The notes below the pieces were generated by a model. That model saw nothing but the letters and a program-made list of their open reading frames with translations, had not been told where the DNA came from and did no database searches. 64,000 nt of DNA from Actinomadura sp. NBRC 104412 (lineage in GTDB: Bacteria > Actinomycetota > Actinomycetes > Streptosporangiales > Streptosporangiaceae). Shown piece after piece: positions 50,481 through 58,818 of the stretch. Where the stretch lies: contig NZ_BSTM01000004.1 in NCBI RefSeq assembly GCF_030269515.1, positions 326,450-390,449 of the forward strand, given 5' to 3'. The number at the start of each line of letters is the position of its first letter. Position 1 is the stretch's first letter. Made by a program: the position numbers and the translations under genes.

Positions 50481-50502
50481 GCCCCGCAGGCACCCGACGG
50501 GG

Positions 50503-52047
50503 CTAGAACACGAAGGCGATCAGGCCCACCGCGATGATCACGAGCCCCGCGACGATCGCGGCGATGGCCAGCATCATGTTCTTGTTGCCGCCCTTGGAGC
50601 GGCCACCGCCGGCCTCGCCGCCGTAGGTGGCGGGCTGGCCGTACTGCGGTTGCCCGTACTGGCCTTGCTGCCCGAACTGCCCCTGCTGGCCGAACTGTCC
50701 TTGCTGGCCCGGCTGTCCGTACGCCTGCTGGGGCTGCTGCCCGAACTGCTGCTGCTGTTCCTGCTGGCCGCCGTACGGGGAGGGCTGCTGCTGGCCGAAC
50801 TGCTGCTGGCCTTCGGGCATGCCGTACTGCTGCTGGCCGAACTGTTGCTGCTGCTGTTCCTGCTGGCCGTACGGCGACTGCTGCTGCCCGTACCCCTGCT
50901 GTGCCTGGCCCCACTGCTGCCGGCCCAGGTCCAGGCGAGTCTGCTCGGGGTTGGCCGGAGCGTCGCCACCCGCCGGACCCTGCACCGCTTGCGACGAGGG
51001 GTCGAACGACTGCGTCGCCTGGTTGTCGTCCGCCGGCGACGCGGCGGGCGCGGCTCCGAAGGCCGGGCTCTCCTGCCCAAGGGGGGACGCGGCCGCGCCG
51101 TAGCCGGAGTCGGGCGGGGGCACCATCATGGTGCGCTCGTGGTCACCGCCCTCGGGCGTGGCCGGCGGCGCCGGCGGTTGCCACGGCTCGGACGAGCCGG
51201 ACGGTGAGTCGGCGGGCTTGCGCTCGGGACCCGTGGCGACCGGGATGTCGGTGCCGGGCGACCAGTGCAGCGTCGCCTGGTCGTCCACGGGGGGCCGCGG
51301 CTGCTGCGGCTCGGGGGCGCCGGAGGCGGGCCCGGGGACGATCAGCGTGCGATCGGCCGTGCCCTCGCCTCCGCCCTGCGGCGGCTGCTGGGCCGCCTCG
51401 GGTTCGGGAGCGCTCTGCTGCTGCCCGTACTGGGGCTGCCCATAGCCGGGCGACTGCTGCTGCTGTTCGTAACCCGGGATCGTGGGCGGCACTCCGTACC
51501 CCTGCTGAGACTCCTGCGGAGACGTCGGCTGAGGCGGAGCCTGGTAGCCCTGCTGGGGCTGCTGGGGCTGCTGAGCGTACGGAGGCTGCGGCGCCTGCCC
51601 GTACCCGCCGGGAGCGGCGCCGGGAACGCCCGGAGGCGGGTCGTAGATACCGCCGCCCGGCGAGGGCTGCCCGTACTGCGGCTGCTCCTGCGGGGGCGCG
51701 TACGGCGGCTGGGGCGGCTGCGGCGGCCCTTCGGACTCGGGCTGCTGCCGCGGCGGCATCGGCTCGATCATCGTGGGCGGCGGCGGAGGCGGCGCGGGAC
51801 GCTCCTCCTGCCGCGTCTCCGGCGGCTGCGACGGCTGGGGCGGCTGCGGCGGGCCGCCCGGATGGCCGGCTCCCGGCCGCGCGCCCTGGCCGCCGAGCTG
51901 GGGCGCGCCGAAGACCACCGTGCGGTCGCCGAGCGGCCGCTGTGGGGGTTCCTGCTGTTCCTGCTCGCGCTGCTGCTCGCCCGCGGGGGTGTCCTTGTCG
52001 TCAGGCAACGGCCACTGCGGTCCCTGGGTGCCGTCTCGCTCGGTCAT
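50503..52047 (-). CDS. Gln/Pro-rich tail-anchored protein with repeated phosphothreonine-like motifs
   Basis: A 514-residue protein, disordered except for a C-terminal membrane helix (about 491-514) that ends the protein with only a short tail. Residues 100-210 are PPQP/YGQ-rich and 376-472 are Gln-rich with QQQFGQQ, QYGQP and GQFGQQ units, prion-like in composition. Spread along it are threonines in one kind of setting: DRTVVF (Thr43), PTMIEP (Thr92), DRTLIV (Thr234), QATLHW (Thr259), ERTMMV (Thr306), QATQSF (Thr345), EQTRLD (Thr370). This resembles kinase sites read by FHA domains, such as the ETTS type. Function unknown. GAAGGAG precedes ATG 52047. Confidence 0.82.
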   Translation of the reverse strand: MTERDGTQGPQWPLPDDKDTPAGEQQREQEQQEPPQRPLGDRTVVFGAPQLGGQGARPGAGHPGGPPQPPQPSQPPETRQEERPAPPPPPPTMIEPMPPRQQPESEGPPQPPQPPYAPPQEQPQYGQPSPGGGIYDPPPGVPGAAPGGYGQAPQPPYAQQPQQPQQGYQAPPQPTSPQESQQGYGVPPTIPGYEQQQQSPGYGQPQYGQQQSAPEPEAAQQPPQGGGEGTADRTLIVPGPASGAPEPQQPRPPVDDQATLHWSPGTDIPVATGPERKPADSPSGSSEPWQPPAPPATPEGGDHERTMMVPPPDSGYGAAASPLGQESPAFGAAPAASPADDNQATQSFDPSSQAVQGPAGGDAPANPEQTRLDLGRQQWGQAQQGYGQQQSPYGQQEQQQQQFGQQQYGMPEGQQQFGQQQPSPYGGQQEQQQQFGQQPQQAYGQPGQQGQFGQQGQFGQQGQYGQPQYGQPATYGGEAGGGRSKGGNKNMMLAIAAIVAGLVIIAVGLIAFVF

Positions 52048-52379
52048 CGTCGGGCTCCTTCAGCGCCGTCGTCCCTGGGCATTCCCGTCCCAGGCCCGTG
52101 CCGTCGGCCCGGAAACGCGCGGCGCATAACGCGGTCTCCAGGACCCTGCCGTGTCCCCGTGGCGGCCTCGCCACGCTGGGGACTTTCGTCCCCAAGCCTG
52201 CCTCCATCGCCAGTGTTATCGCAAATCATCCTGCGTGGAAGGGGCGAGTCCGGCCACGACACGCCGCCCCTGCCGACGGCAACGGGACGGTGATGATCGA
52301 TCAATGTTCACCCAATGTCCGGCTGGTGTCCGCACGATCCCAAAGTTCTCAAAGATCGCACTTCCTACCTTCTCCGGCT
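52048..52379. other. Divergent spacer with GAAA-loop hairpin
   Basis: 332 bases between divergent genes. At 52178-52195 a perfect 7-bp stem TGGGGAC/GTCCCCA would carry a GAAA tetraloop in a minus-strand transcript, in the leader of the Gln/Pro-rich gene. A palindrome GATCGATC lies near 52295. No convincing promoter pair was found. Confidence 0.4.
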
Positions 52380-53132
52380 ATGTACGGAGATCGAGCGGGC
52401 CGGACACGGGTCCTGAGGGCACTGGTGACCTGCCTCGTCACGGCGGGCGCCCTCGTCGCCTCACCGCTGGGCGGGCTGGGCGCACCGTTGGGCGGGGGGA
52501 CGGCCGAGGCGCAGGCGCATCCGTTCGGTGACCCGCAGCGGCTTGAGATCAGCCGCGAGGGCGCCACCGTACGGGCACGCTGGCGCGCCGCCCCGGACGA
52601 CCTGACGGCGCTGGCATTGGCGCTGCGCGTCCTCGGCGGGAAGCGCACCTATGTCTACAGGGACGGCGCGCTGGTGCCTGAGGAGTCCGACAAGTCCGAT
52701 GCGGTACTGCTCGCCGAGTCGCCCAGGCTCAGGGAGTACCTGCTCCGCAACATCCGGGTCACCGAGAAGGACGCGGCCTGCCCCGGCAAGGTGGTCTCCA
52801 CCGGGAACCTCGCGGCGGACGGCGCGGTGCTGGACTTCGCCTGCCCTGGTGCGGTCACCTCGGCCTCCGTCACGGTGACCATGCTGACCGACCTGCACGC
52901 CTCGTACCGGACGCTCGCGAGCACGGCCCAGGGCGAGCGGCACACCTATACCAAGGCCGCGCCGACGCATACGTGGTCCTTGGATCGCTCCGATCGGGCC
53001 GGTGCCGGTTCCAACGGTACGGCGTCGTGGCCCACCGCGGCGGCGATCGCGGCGGTCGCGCTACTCGCCTCCGGAGGAGCCGTGCTCGGCGCCCGCCGGC
53101 TCCGCGCCGGGCGGCGGCGCGCGGCCCGATGA
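52380..53132 (+). CDS. Secreted, C-terminally anchored protein linked to a NicO transporter
   Basis: A 250-residue protein. A signal peptide (RVLRALVTCLVTAGALVASP) probably ends near GTAEAQAH, leaving a mature N-terminus AHPFGDPQRLEI. A domain of about 150 residues has one cysteine pair (DAACPGK, DFACPGA). A Ser/Gly linker, a membrane helix (AAAIAAVALLASGGAVLGA) and a basic tail finish it. Histidine at the exposed N-terminus and the downstream metal transporter suggest a metal-handling accessory protein, comparable in context to DUF1007-type partners of NicO/RcnA systems; that is inference. Its stop overlaps the transporter start (ATGA). Confidence 0.8.
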   Translation: MYGDRAGRTRVLRALVTCLVTAGALVASPLGGLGAPLGGGTAEAQAHPFGDPQRLEISREGATVRARWRAAPDDLTALALALRVLGGKRTYVYRDGALVPEESDKSDAVLLAESPRLREYLLRNIRVTEKDAACPGKVVSTGNLAADGAVLDFACPGAVTSASVTVTMLTDLHASYRTLASTAQGERHTYTKAAPTHTWSLDRSDRAGAGSNGTASWPTAAAIAAVALLASGGAVLGARRLRAGRRRAAR

Positions 53133-53953
53133 TCATTCAGTGGCCCGACTTCGGGTCGGGGTTCCATGACCGCCTGCTGTCCTTCGTCGACTCCCCCGGC
53201 TTCGCCCCCGCCGCGGTCGCGGTCGCGTTCGCCGCCGGGGCCGCGCACGCGGCGGGTCCCGGCCACGGCAAGAGCCTGGCGGCGGCCTACCTGATCGGGT
53301 CGCGGGGCCGCGTGCGGGACGCGGCGTACCTGGGCGTCAGCGTCGCGGTGATGCACACGCTCTCGGTGCTGGCCATCGCGGTGGCCTGGACCTTCTTCTC
53401 CCTCTCGGACCTGGTCCGGATGGAGCGGCTCACCGCCGGGCTCCAACTGGCCGCGGGAGTCATGGTCGTCGCCCTCGGCGGCTGGCTGCTGCGGCGCCAC
53501 CTCACCAGCCGCGGCCACCAGCACGCGCACGGCCACGGCCATGGACACGGACACGGGCATGGACACGGGCACGGACACGGGCACGGACACGGGCACGGGG
53601 CCAGTCGTCCCGGGCTGATGCTGCTGGGTGTCTCCGGGGGGCTCACGCCGTCGCCCTCGGCGTTCCTCGTGCTGCTGTCCGGCCTGTTCAGCGGGCGGAC
53701 CGGGCTCGCGCTCACCCTGGTACTGATCTTCGGTGCCGGGATGGCCGCGGTGCTGTTCTCCACCGGCCTGACCGCGCTCTACGGCCGCGCCCTTGTGCTG
53801 CGGGCCGGCCGGACCCGCTCCCACTCGGCCGTCCGCGCCCTGTCGCGTGCGGCCCCCCTTGTCGCGGCGACCGGCATCACGCTGGCCGGTTGCGCGATCA
53901 CCGCGACCGCGGTGATGAACCTCGCTGGATTCGCAAAGGAAGGTCTGGGATGA
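53129..53953 (+). CDS. NicO-family nickel/cobalt transporter
   Basis: A 274-residue membrane protein with about six helices. Two family signatures are present: AAHAAGPGHGKSLAAAYLIG in the first half and LGVSGGLTPSPSAFLVLLSG in the second. They match the HA-x-PGH-x-K and SGGL-x-P-x-PSA motifs of NicO/RcnA proteins. Between helices 3 and 4 lies a loop of about a dozen HG repeats (HAHGHGHGHG...), a metal-binding loop. Direction (uptake or efflux) cannot be told from sequence. Coupled by ATGA overlaps to the genes on both sides. Confidence 0.88.
   Translation: MIIQWPDFGSGFHDRLLSFVDSPGFAPAAVAVAFAAGAAHAAGPGHGKSLAAAYLIGSRGRVRDAAYLGVSVAVMHTLSVLAIAVAWTFFSLSDLVRMERLTAGLQLAAGVMVVALGGWLLRRHLTSRGHQHAHGHGHGHGHGHGHGHGHGHGHGHGASRPGLMLLGVSGGLTPSPSAFLVLLSGLFSGRTGLALTLVLIFGAGMAAVLFSTGLTALYGRALVLRAGRTRSHSAVRALSRAAPLVAATGITLAGCAITATAVMNLAGFAKEGLG
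53549..53596 (+). repeat. 12-bp tandem repeat encoding the His-Gly loop
   Basis: Four copies of GGACACGGGCAC (the first ending in T), each coding GHGH-type residues inside the NicO gene. A slippage-prone tract that changes loop length in frame by four residues per unit. Confidence 0.85.
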
Positions 53954-56900
53954 CAGATCGTCACAAGCTGTGGCGAAGACTCCGGGCACCGATCGCCGTC
54001 ACCGCCGCGCTCGCCGTGGCGCTCGGAGGCGCGGGGGCCGCCATGGCCACCGGAAAGGTCGAGCAGGGCATCTGGCTCTCGGTGAAGGACGGCGACATCC
54101 TCACCGGCAAGGTCACCCTGGCGGCCACCGACCGGCAGGACGGCAAGCCGGTGTCCCTCAGCGTCGAGGGGGAGGAGAAGGAGGTCACGACCGCACCACC
54201 GAAGATCACCATCAGCTTCGGCGCGGACGGCTTCGAGGCGGGAAGCGGCTTCAAGAACAGCATCTGGGTCAACGGCGTCAAGGTGGCCGAGCCCACGACG
54301 AGCGCCAGCGGCTACTCGCGCGTGACGGCGGCCGTCCCCGCGACCGCGTTCAAGGCCGGGGCCAACACCGTCCGCGTGCTGACCGGCAGCACCACGATGA
54401 ACAACGACCCGGTCAACAACAACGACGACTTCACCGTCCGGGACCTGCGGCTCGTCTTCGACGACGGGACGAGCGCGGCCGACCCGTCGGTGTCGCCGAC
54501 CACGATCATCCAGATCGGCGACAGCGCGGGGATGAGCCGCCACCGCGACTGGTCCGTGGACGTGCCCGCCGTGCAACTGCTGGCGCAGCAGACCCACACC
54601 TGGGACACCACGGCGCTCCAGGCCGGCACGTACGAGGTCGTCGCGGAGTCGGAGGACGGCTCCAGGGTGGCGCGCGCCGAGGTCCACGTGGACCACACCG
54701 CGCCGGTGACCATGAACCTGGCCGACGGTGACATCGTCGCGGGCGGACGGGAGATCGTCGCGGGCAGCGACGGCCCGGTGGAGATCAGCGTGGACGGCAC
54801 GAAGCTGCCCACCGAGTCCCGCCAGGCCGCGGACCCCGAGTTCGTCTTCCAGGCGCACGACTACCAGACCGGCAGCTTCCGCAACAGCGTCTGGCTGAAC
54901 GGCGAGCTGTTCACCGAGCCCAAGGTGGGCACGGTGAACAACTACGGTGAGGTCAGGGTCACCATCCCGTGGAGCAAGATGCGGGAGGGCCTGAACTCCT
55001 TCCGCGTCCGTACCGGCAGCGCGTCGGCACCAGTGGACGAGGGCGGCGCCAACAACAACGACGACTTCAGCATCCGCAACGCGCGACTGGAGTTCGGCTC
55101 CGGCCAGGTGCTGCGCGACCCGGCCGTGTCACCGGACGAGATCCTGCGCATCGGGGACAACATCAACCCGAAGGCGTACTACAAGGAGTTCACCATCAAC
55201 GTGGGGCCCGCGTACCGCACCGAGTACGTGGCGCACTGGGACTCCAGCAAGGTCGCCGACGGCGAACGCACGGTGGTGGCCTCGAAGGAGGGCAGCAAGC
55301 GCACCGCCTCGGCCAAGGTGACGGTGGACAACACCGGCCCCGAGGTGACGGTGCGGAGCCCGGAGGAGGGGAAGCGGTACAAGGAGACGCCGTTCATCGT
55401 CGACGTCGCCGCCACCGACCCGCACGCCGTCGACAAGGTCGAGATCGCCTTGGACGGCAAGGTGGTCGCCAACGGCACCCGCTTCACCGCCGACGAGCTG
55501 AAGGACGGCGCGCACGCGCTGGTCGCCCGCGCCGTCGACAAGCTGGGCAACGTCACCGAGAAGACGGTGCGGTTCGAGACGGTCGGCAACTACCCGCTGA
55601 CGCCGTCCGACCCGGACCCGGCCGACGGCGCGACCGACCTGTCGCCCAGCGACACGACGCTGGGCGTGAAGGTCGCCGACCCCGGCGGCGACCCCGTCGA
55701 CGTGGCCGTGAAGTGGGCGTACACCGGCGACTTCGCCGAAGGGACGAACACCGCGACGCAGGGCTCGTCGACGGCGGCCGTCCCCGGCCGCGCCGCCGGT
55801 GACGAGCTCGACGGCGCCGGCTACGAGGCCCTGAAGGCCAGGGACGGGAAGGTGACCACGTCCAAGGGCACCGGCGCCTACCCGTTCCAGCAGTTCGAGA
55901 TGGAGGTGCCGCCGAACCTGGCGGCGCAGGAGTACACCGTGTCCTGGAACGGGAAGGTCCCGGCCGGGCAGCGGGCCGCGCTGTCGGTGTGGAACTACGG
56001 CACGGCCAAGTGGCAGCTCCTCGCCGAGGGGCAGGGCGGCACCGACCTCTCCCTGAGCGGCAAGGCCAAGGTCGCCGAGACCGTGCGGGACGGCAAGGCC
56101 CGGGTGATGGTGCAGGACGTGGCCGCCTCGGTGATCTCGGAGAAGGACGCCGTGTTCGCCTGGATGACCGACACCCAGCACTACTCGGAGCGCGAGCCCG
56201 AGACGTACCAGAAGATGGTGGACTGGGCGATCGACAACCGGCATTCCCGGAACATCGGCTACGGCGTCCACACCGGCGACATCGTGGAGCACGTCGGGGT
56301 CAGCCAGGAGTGGGCCAACGCGTCCAGGATCATGAAGACCTGGGACGACGCGGGCCTGCCGTACGGCATCGTTCCCGGCAACCACGACATCGGCGACGGC
56401 CACTACGAGGTCTACCGCACGCACTTCGGCGAGCACCGCTACAAGGGCAAGCCGTGGTACGGCGGCACGGTCGACGACAACGTGCAGCACTACGACATCA
56501 TCTCGACGCCAGGCGCCGACTACCTGGTCATGTACCTGGACTGGAGCCTGGGTGCCGAGGAGATCGCCTGGGCCAACAAGGTGATCAAGGCCCATCCCGA
56601 GCACAACGTGGTCATCGCGACCCACCAGTACATCACCGTCGGCGGCGCCTACTACGGGCCGGGCAAGCAGATCTTCGACGAGATCGTGCTGCCCAACAAG
56701 AACGTCGACCTGGTGCTGTCGGGGCACATCCACGGCGTCGCGCTGAACGTCAAGCGTGACGGCGACCGGACGATCGTCGAGGTGCTCGCCGACTACCAGG
56801 AGGTGCCCACCTCCGGCGGCGGCTGGATGCGCACCGTCGGGTTCGACACCAAGGCGCAGACGATCAGCAACGAGACGTTCTCGGTGCTGACCGACGGCGA

Positions 56901-57702
56901 CCACTACTGGGACCGGGAGCTGGAGAACTTCACCGTCCAGTCCCAGTTGGAGGCGCCCACCCGGGAGGTGAGCACCGACTACGTCGGCATCACCGCGCTG
57001 ACCACCACCACGGTGGGCACCGTGGCGGACGTGCCGTCCGGCACCCGGGTGAAGGTCCCGGCGGGCGCGTTGCAGCCCGACACCCGCTACAGCTGGTACG
57101 TCGAGGCCACCGACGCCGACGGGTACCGCGCCACGTCCCCCGTGTGGTCCTTCACCACCGGCAAGGCCCGGACGAAGACCACGCTGACCGGCAAGAACGA
57201 GTCCACCGAGTTCGGTGAGGGAGGGACCCTCAGCGCGGGCGGGCTGCCTCGCGACGCGACCGGAACCGTGGAGTTCAAGGAGGGCGACAGGGTCCTGTGC
57301 ACGGGGACGGTCACCCGGGGCAAGGCGGAATGCGATTCGCCGCCTGACCTGCCCGCCGGTACCCACACGGTGACCGCGCACTACGGCGGTGACTCCGTCT
57401 ACGCCGGGTCGACCGCGAACCTCACCCTGACCGTGGCCAAGGGCGACAGCGACCTCCGCGGCGACGCCACGGTGTCCGGCTCGTCCGTCACGCTCAAGGC
57501 GACCTTGGCCAAGCTCGCCACGGGCGGGGTGACGTTCAAGTTGAACGGTTCGGTGCTGTGCACGGCGACCGTCCAGGACGGGGCCGCGTCCTGCTCGCCC
57601 GCGGCCGTGCCCGGCGCCGGCAGATACAAGGTGACCGTCGAATACAGCGGTGACGCCAACTTCAGGGAGGAAACCGACACCTTCACGCTCCGGACACGCT
57701 GA
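53950..57702 (+). CDS. Large secreted multidomain metallophosphoesterase
   Basis: A 1250-residue exported protein. Signal peptide 1-33 (twin Arg in LWRRLR, then a hydrophobic run ending AMATG). Two copies of a domain of about 210 residues follow, marked by NSIWVNG (about 105) and NSVWLNG (about 313) and by NNNDDF (about 156 and 368). Then come Ig-like/Fn3-like domains. The calcineurin-type domain spans about 735-990: MTDTQH (Asp741, His744), HTGDIVEH, VPGNHDIGDG (about 813), IATHQY (about 891), SGHIHG (about 924). A Fn3-like domain and two bacterial Ig-like domains (EFKEGDRVLCTGTV, TFKLNGSVLCTATV) end it. No cell-wall anchor was seen. Substrate unknown. ATG overlaps the NicO stop (ATGA), with GGAAGG upstream. 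Confidence 0.9.
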   Translation: MTDRHKLWRRLRAPIAVTAALAVALGGAGAAMATGKVEQGIWLSVKDGDILTGKVTLAATDRQDGKPVSLSVEGEEKEVTTAPPKITISFGADGFEAGSGFKNSIWVNGVKVAEPTTSASGYSRVTAAVPATAFKAGANTVRVLTGSTTMNNDPVNNNDDFTVRDLRLVFDDGTSAADPSVSPTTIIQIGDSAGMSRHRDWSVDVPAVQLLAQQTHTWDTTALQAGTYEVVAESEDGSRVARAEVHVDHTAPVTMNLADGDIVAGGREIVAGSDGPVEISVDGTKLPTESRQAADPEFVFQAHDYQTGSFRNSVWLNGELFTEPKVGTVNNYGEVRVTIPWSKMREGLNSFRVRTGSASAPVDEGGANNNDDFSIRNARLEFGSGQVLRDPAVSPDEILRIGDNINPKAYYKEFTINVGPAYRTEYVAHWDSSKVADGERTVVASKEGSKRTASAKVTVDNTGPEVTVRSPEEGKRYKETPFIVDVAATDPHAVDKVEIALDGKVVANGTRFTADELKDGAHALVARAVDKLGNVTEKTVRFETVGNYPLTPSDPDPADGATDLSPSDTTLGVKVADPGGDPVDVAVKWAYTGDFAEGTNTATQGSSTAAVPGRAAGDELDGAGYEALKARDGKVTTSKGTGAYPFQQFEMEVPPNLAAQEYTVSWNGKVPAGQRAALSVWNYGTAKWQLLAEGQGGTDLSLSGKAKVAETVRDGKARVMVQDVAASVISEKDAVFAWMTDTQHYSEREPETYQKMVDWAIDNRHSRNIGYGVHTGDIVEHVGVSQEWANASRIMKTWDDAGLPYGIVPGNHDIGDGHYEVYRTHFGEHRYKGKPWYGGTVDDNVQHYDIISTPGADYLVMYLDWSLGAEEIAWANKVIKAHPEHNVVIATHQYITVGGAYYGPGKQIFDEIVLPNKNVDLVLSGHIHGVALNVKRDGDRTIVEVLADYQEVPTSGGGWMRTVGFDTKAQTISNETFSVLTDGDHYWDRELENFTVQSQLEAPTREVSTDYVGITALTTTTVGTVADVPSGTRVKVPAGALQPDTRYSWYVEATDADGYRATSPVWSFTTGKARTKTTLTGKNESTEFGEGGTLSAGGLPRDATGTVEFKEGDRVLCTGTVTRGKAECDSPPDLPAGTHTVTAHYGGDSVYAGSTANLTLTVAKGDSDLRGDATVSGSSVTLKATLAKLATGGVTFKLNGSVLCTATVQDGAASCSPAAVPGAGRYKVTVEYSGDANFREETDTFTLRTR

Positions 57703-57716
57703 CCGGACACGAATAC

Positions 57717-57748
57717 GGGCCGCCTCCCCGTACACGGGGGGCGGCCCG
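57717..57748. terminator. Bidirectional terminator hairpin between convergent genes
   Basis: GGGCCGCCTCCCCGT pairs with ACGGGG-GGCGGCCC (one bulge) in the 56-base gap between the phosphoesterase and aldo/keto reductase stops. Confidence 0.6.
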
Positions 57749-57758
57749 CCTTCGTCCG

Positions 57759-58739
57759 TCAGCGGTGGCCGCGGATCGGATGGGGCCGGTACGGGGCTTC
57801 CAGTTGCTCGACCTCGGCGTCGTCCAACTCCAGGTCCACCGAGGCGACCGCGTCCTCCAGATGGCCGATGCGGGTGGCGCCGATGATGGGGGCCGTCACT
57901 CCGGGACGTCCCAGCAGCCAGGCCAACGCCACCTGGGCCATCGGCACGCCACGTTCCTTGGCCACCGCGCGCACCGCGTCCACGACGTCGAAGTCGGATT
58001 CCTCGTACAGCGTCTCGGCGAACGCGTCCGTCTTGGCCCGCAAGGTACGGCGCTCCCCACCCCGTTCCCAGGTGCCCGCCAGTATCCCCCGCGCAAGCGG
58101 GCTCCACGGGATCAGCCCCACCCCCTGGTCGACGCAGAGCGGGTTCATCTCCCGCTCCTCCTCCCGGTAGACCAGGTTGTAGTGGTTCTGCATGGAGACG
58201 AACTTCGTCCAGCCGTGAAGCTCGGCCACATGCTGCGCCTTGGCGAACTGCCACGCGTACATGCTCGACGCCCCGATGTAACGCGCCTTGCCCGCGCGGA
58301 CCACATCGTGCAACGCCTCCATGGTCTCCTCGATGGGCGTCTCGGGATCCCACCGGTGGATCTGGTACAGGTCGACGTAGTCGGTGCCGAGGCGCCGCAG
58401 CGAATCGTCGATGCCCGCCATGATGTGCTTGCGCGACAGCCCGCGGTCGTTGGGGTTCTCGCTGAGCTTCCCCCACACCTTGGTCGCCAGGACGTAGTCG
58501 TCCCGCCTCGGGAACAGCTTCGCCAGCAGCCGCCCGGTGATCTCCTCGGACCGCCCCATCGAGTACACGTCGGCGGTGTCGAAGAACGTCACCCCCGCCT
58601 CGACGGCCCGCCGCACGATCGGCTCGGCCTCATCCTCGTCCAGCGCCCATTCCCGGAGGGACTTGTCGCCGTAACTCATCATCCCCAGGCAGATCCGCGA
58701 GACCCTCATCCCCGTCCGCCCCAGCCTGACCTGCTCCAC
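57759..58739 (-). CDS. Aldo/keto reductase
   Basis: A 326-residue NADPH-dependent oxidoreductase of the (beta/alpha)8 fold. Catalytic residues are visible: Asp and Tyr in FFDTADVYSMG, Lys in LATKVWGK, His in DLYQIHRWD. Cofactor-binding segments are PWSPLARGIL and IIGATRIGHLEDAV. Closest to the YajO/AKR-type subgroup by eye; substrate unknown. GTG 58739 is preceded by GAGGAGGGG. It ends convergent with the phosphoesterase gene. Confidence 0.92.
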   Translation of the reverse strand: MEQVRLGRTGMRVSRICLGMMSYGDKSLREWALDEDEAEPIVRRAVEAGVTFFDTADVYSMGRSEEITGRLLAKLFPRRDDYVLATKVWGKLSENPNDRGLSRKHIMAGIDDSLRRLGTDYVDLYQIHRWDPETPIEETMEALHDVVRAGKARYIGASSMYAWQFAKAQHVAELHGWTKFVSMQNHYNLVYREEEREMNPLCVDQGVGLIPWSPLARGILAGTWERGGERRTLRAKTDAFAETLYEESDFDVVDAVRAVAKERGVPMAQVALAWLLGRPGVTAPIIGATRIGHLEDAVASVDLELDDAEVEQLEAPYRPHPIRGHR

Positions 58740-58818
58740 AGCCCCTCCTCGCAACGCCACGATCTCCGCTCCCACGATGCCCGCCAACACCGCCCCCGCC
58801 AACCCCTCACCGGAACCC

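Larger units (their letters stand above)
49915..50502. other. Leader and control region upstream of rpsL
   Basis: 588 bases without a gene. It holds the str promoter (50224-50252), a leader of about 300 bases, two inverted repeats in that leader (50126-50164) and a hairpin (50448-50480) following the neighbouring gene. rpoC is not here. Confidence 0.5.

Noticed and set aside
53520..53600. Short regularly repeated DNA suggestive of a CRISPR-like array
   Set aside because: The 12-bp units are contiguous, without spacers, and code for the His-Gly loop of the NicO transporter.
55129..58476. Minus-strand frame of 1115 codons opposite the phosphoesterase and aldo/keto reductase region
   Set aside because: Val/Arg/His-rich shadow; the plus-strand phosphoesterase and minus-strand reductase explain the DNA.
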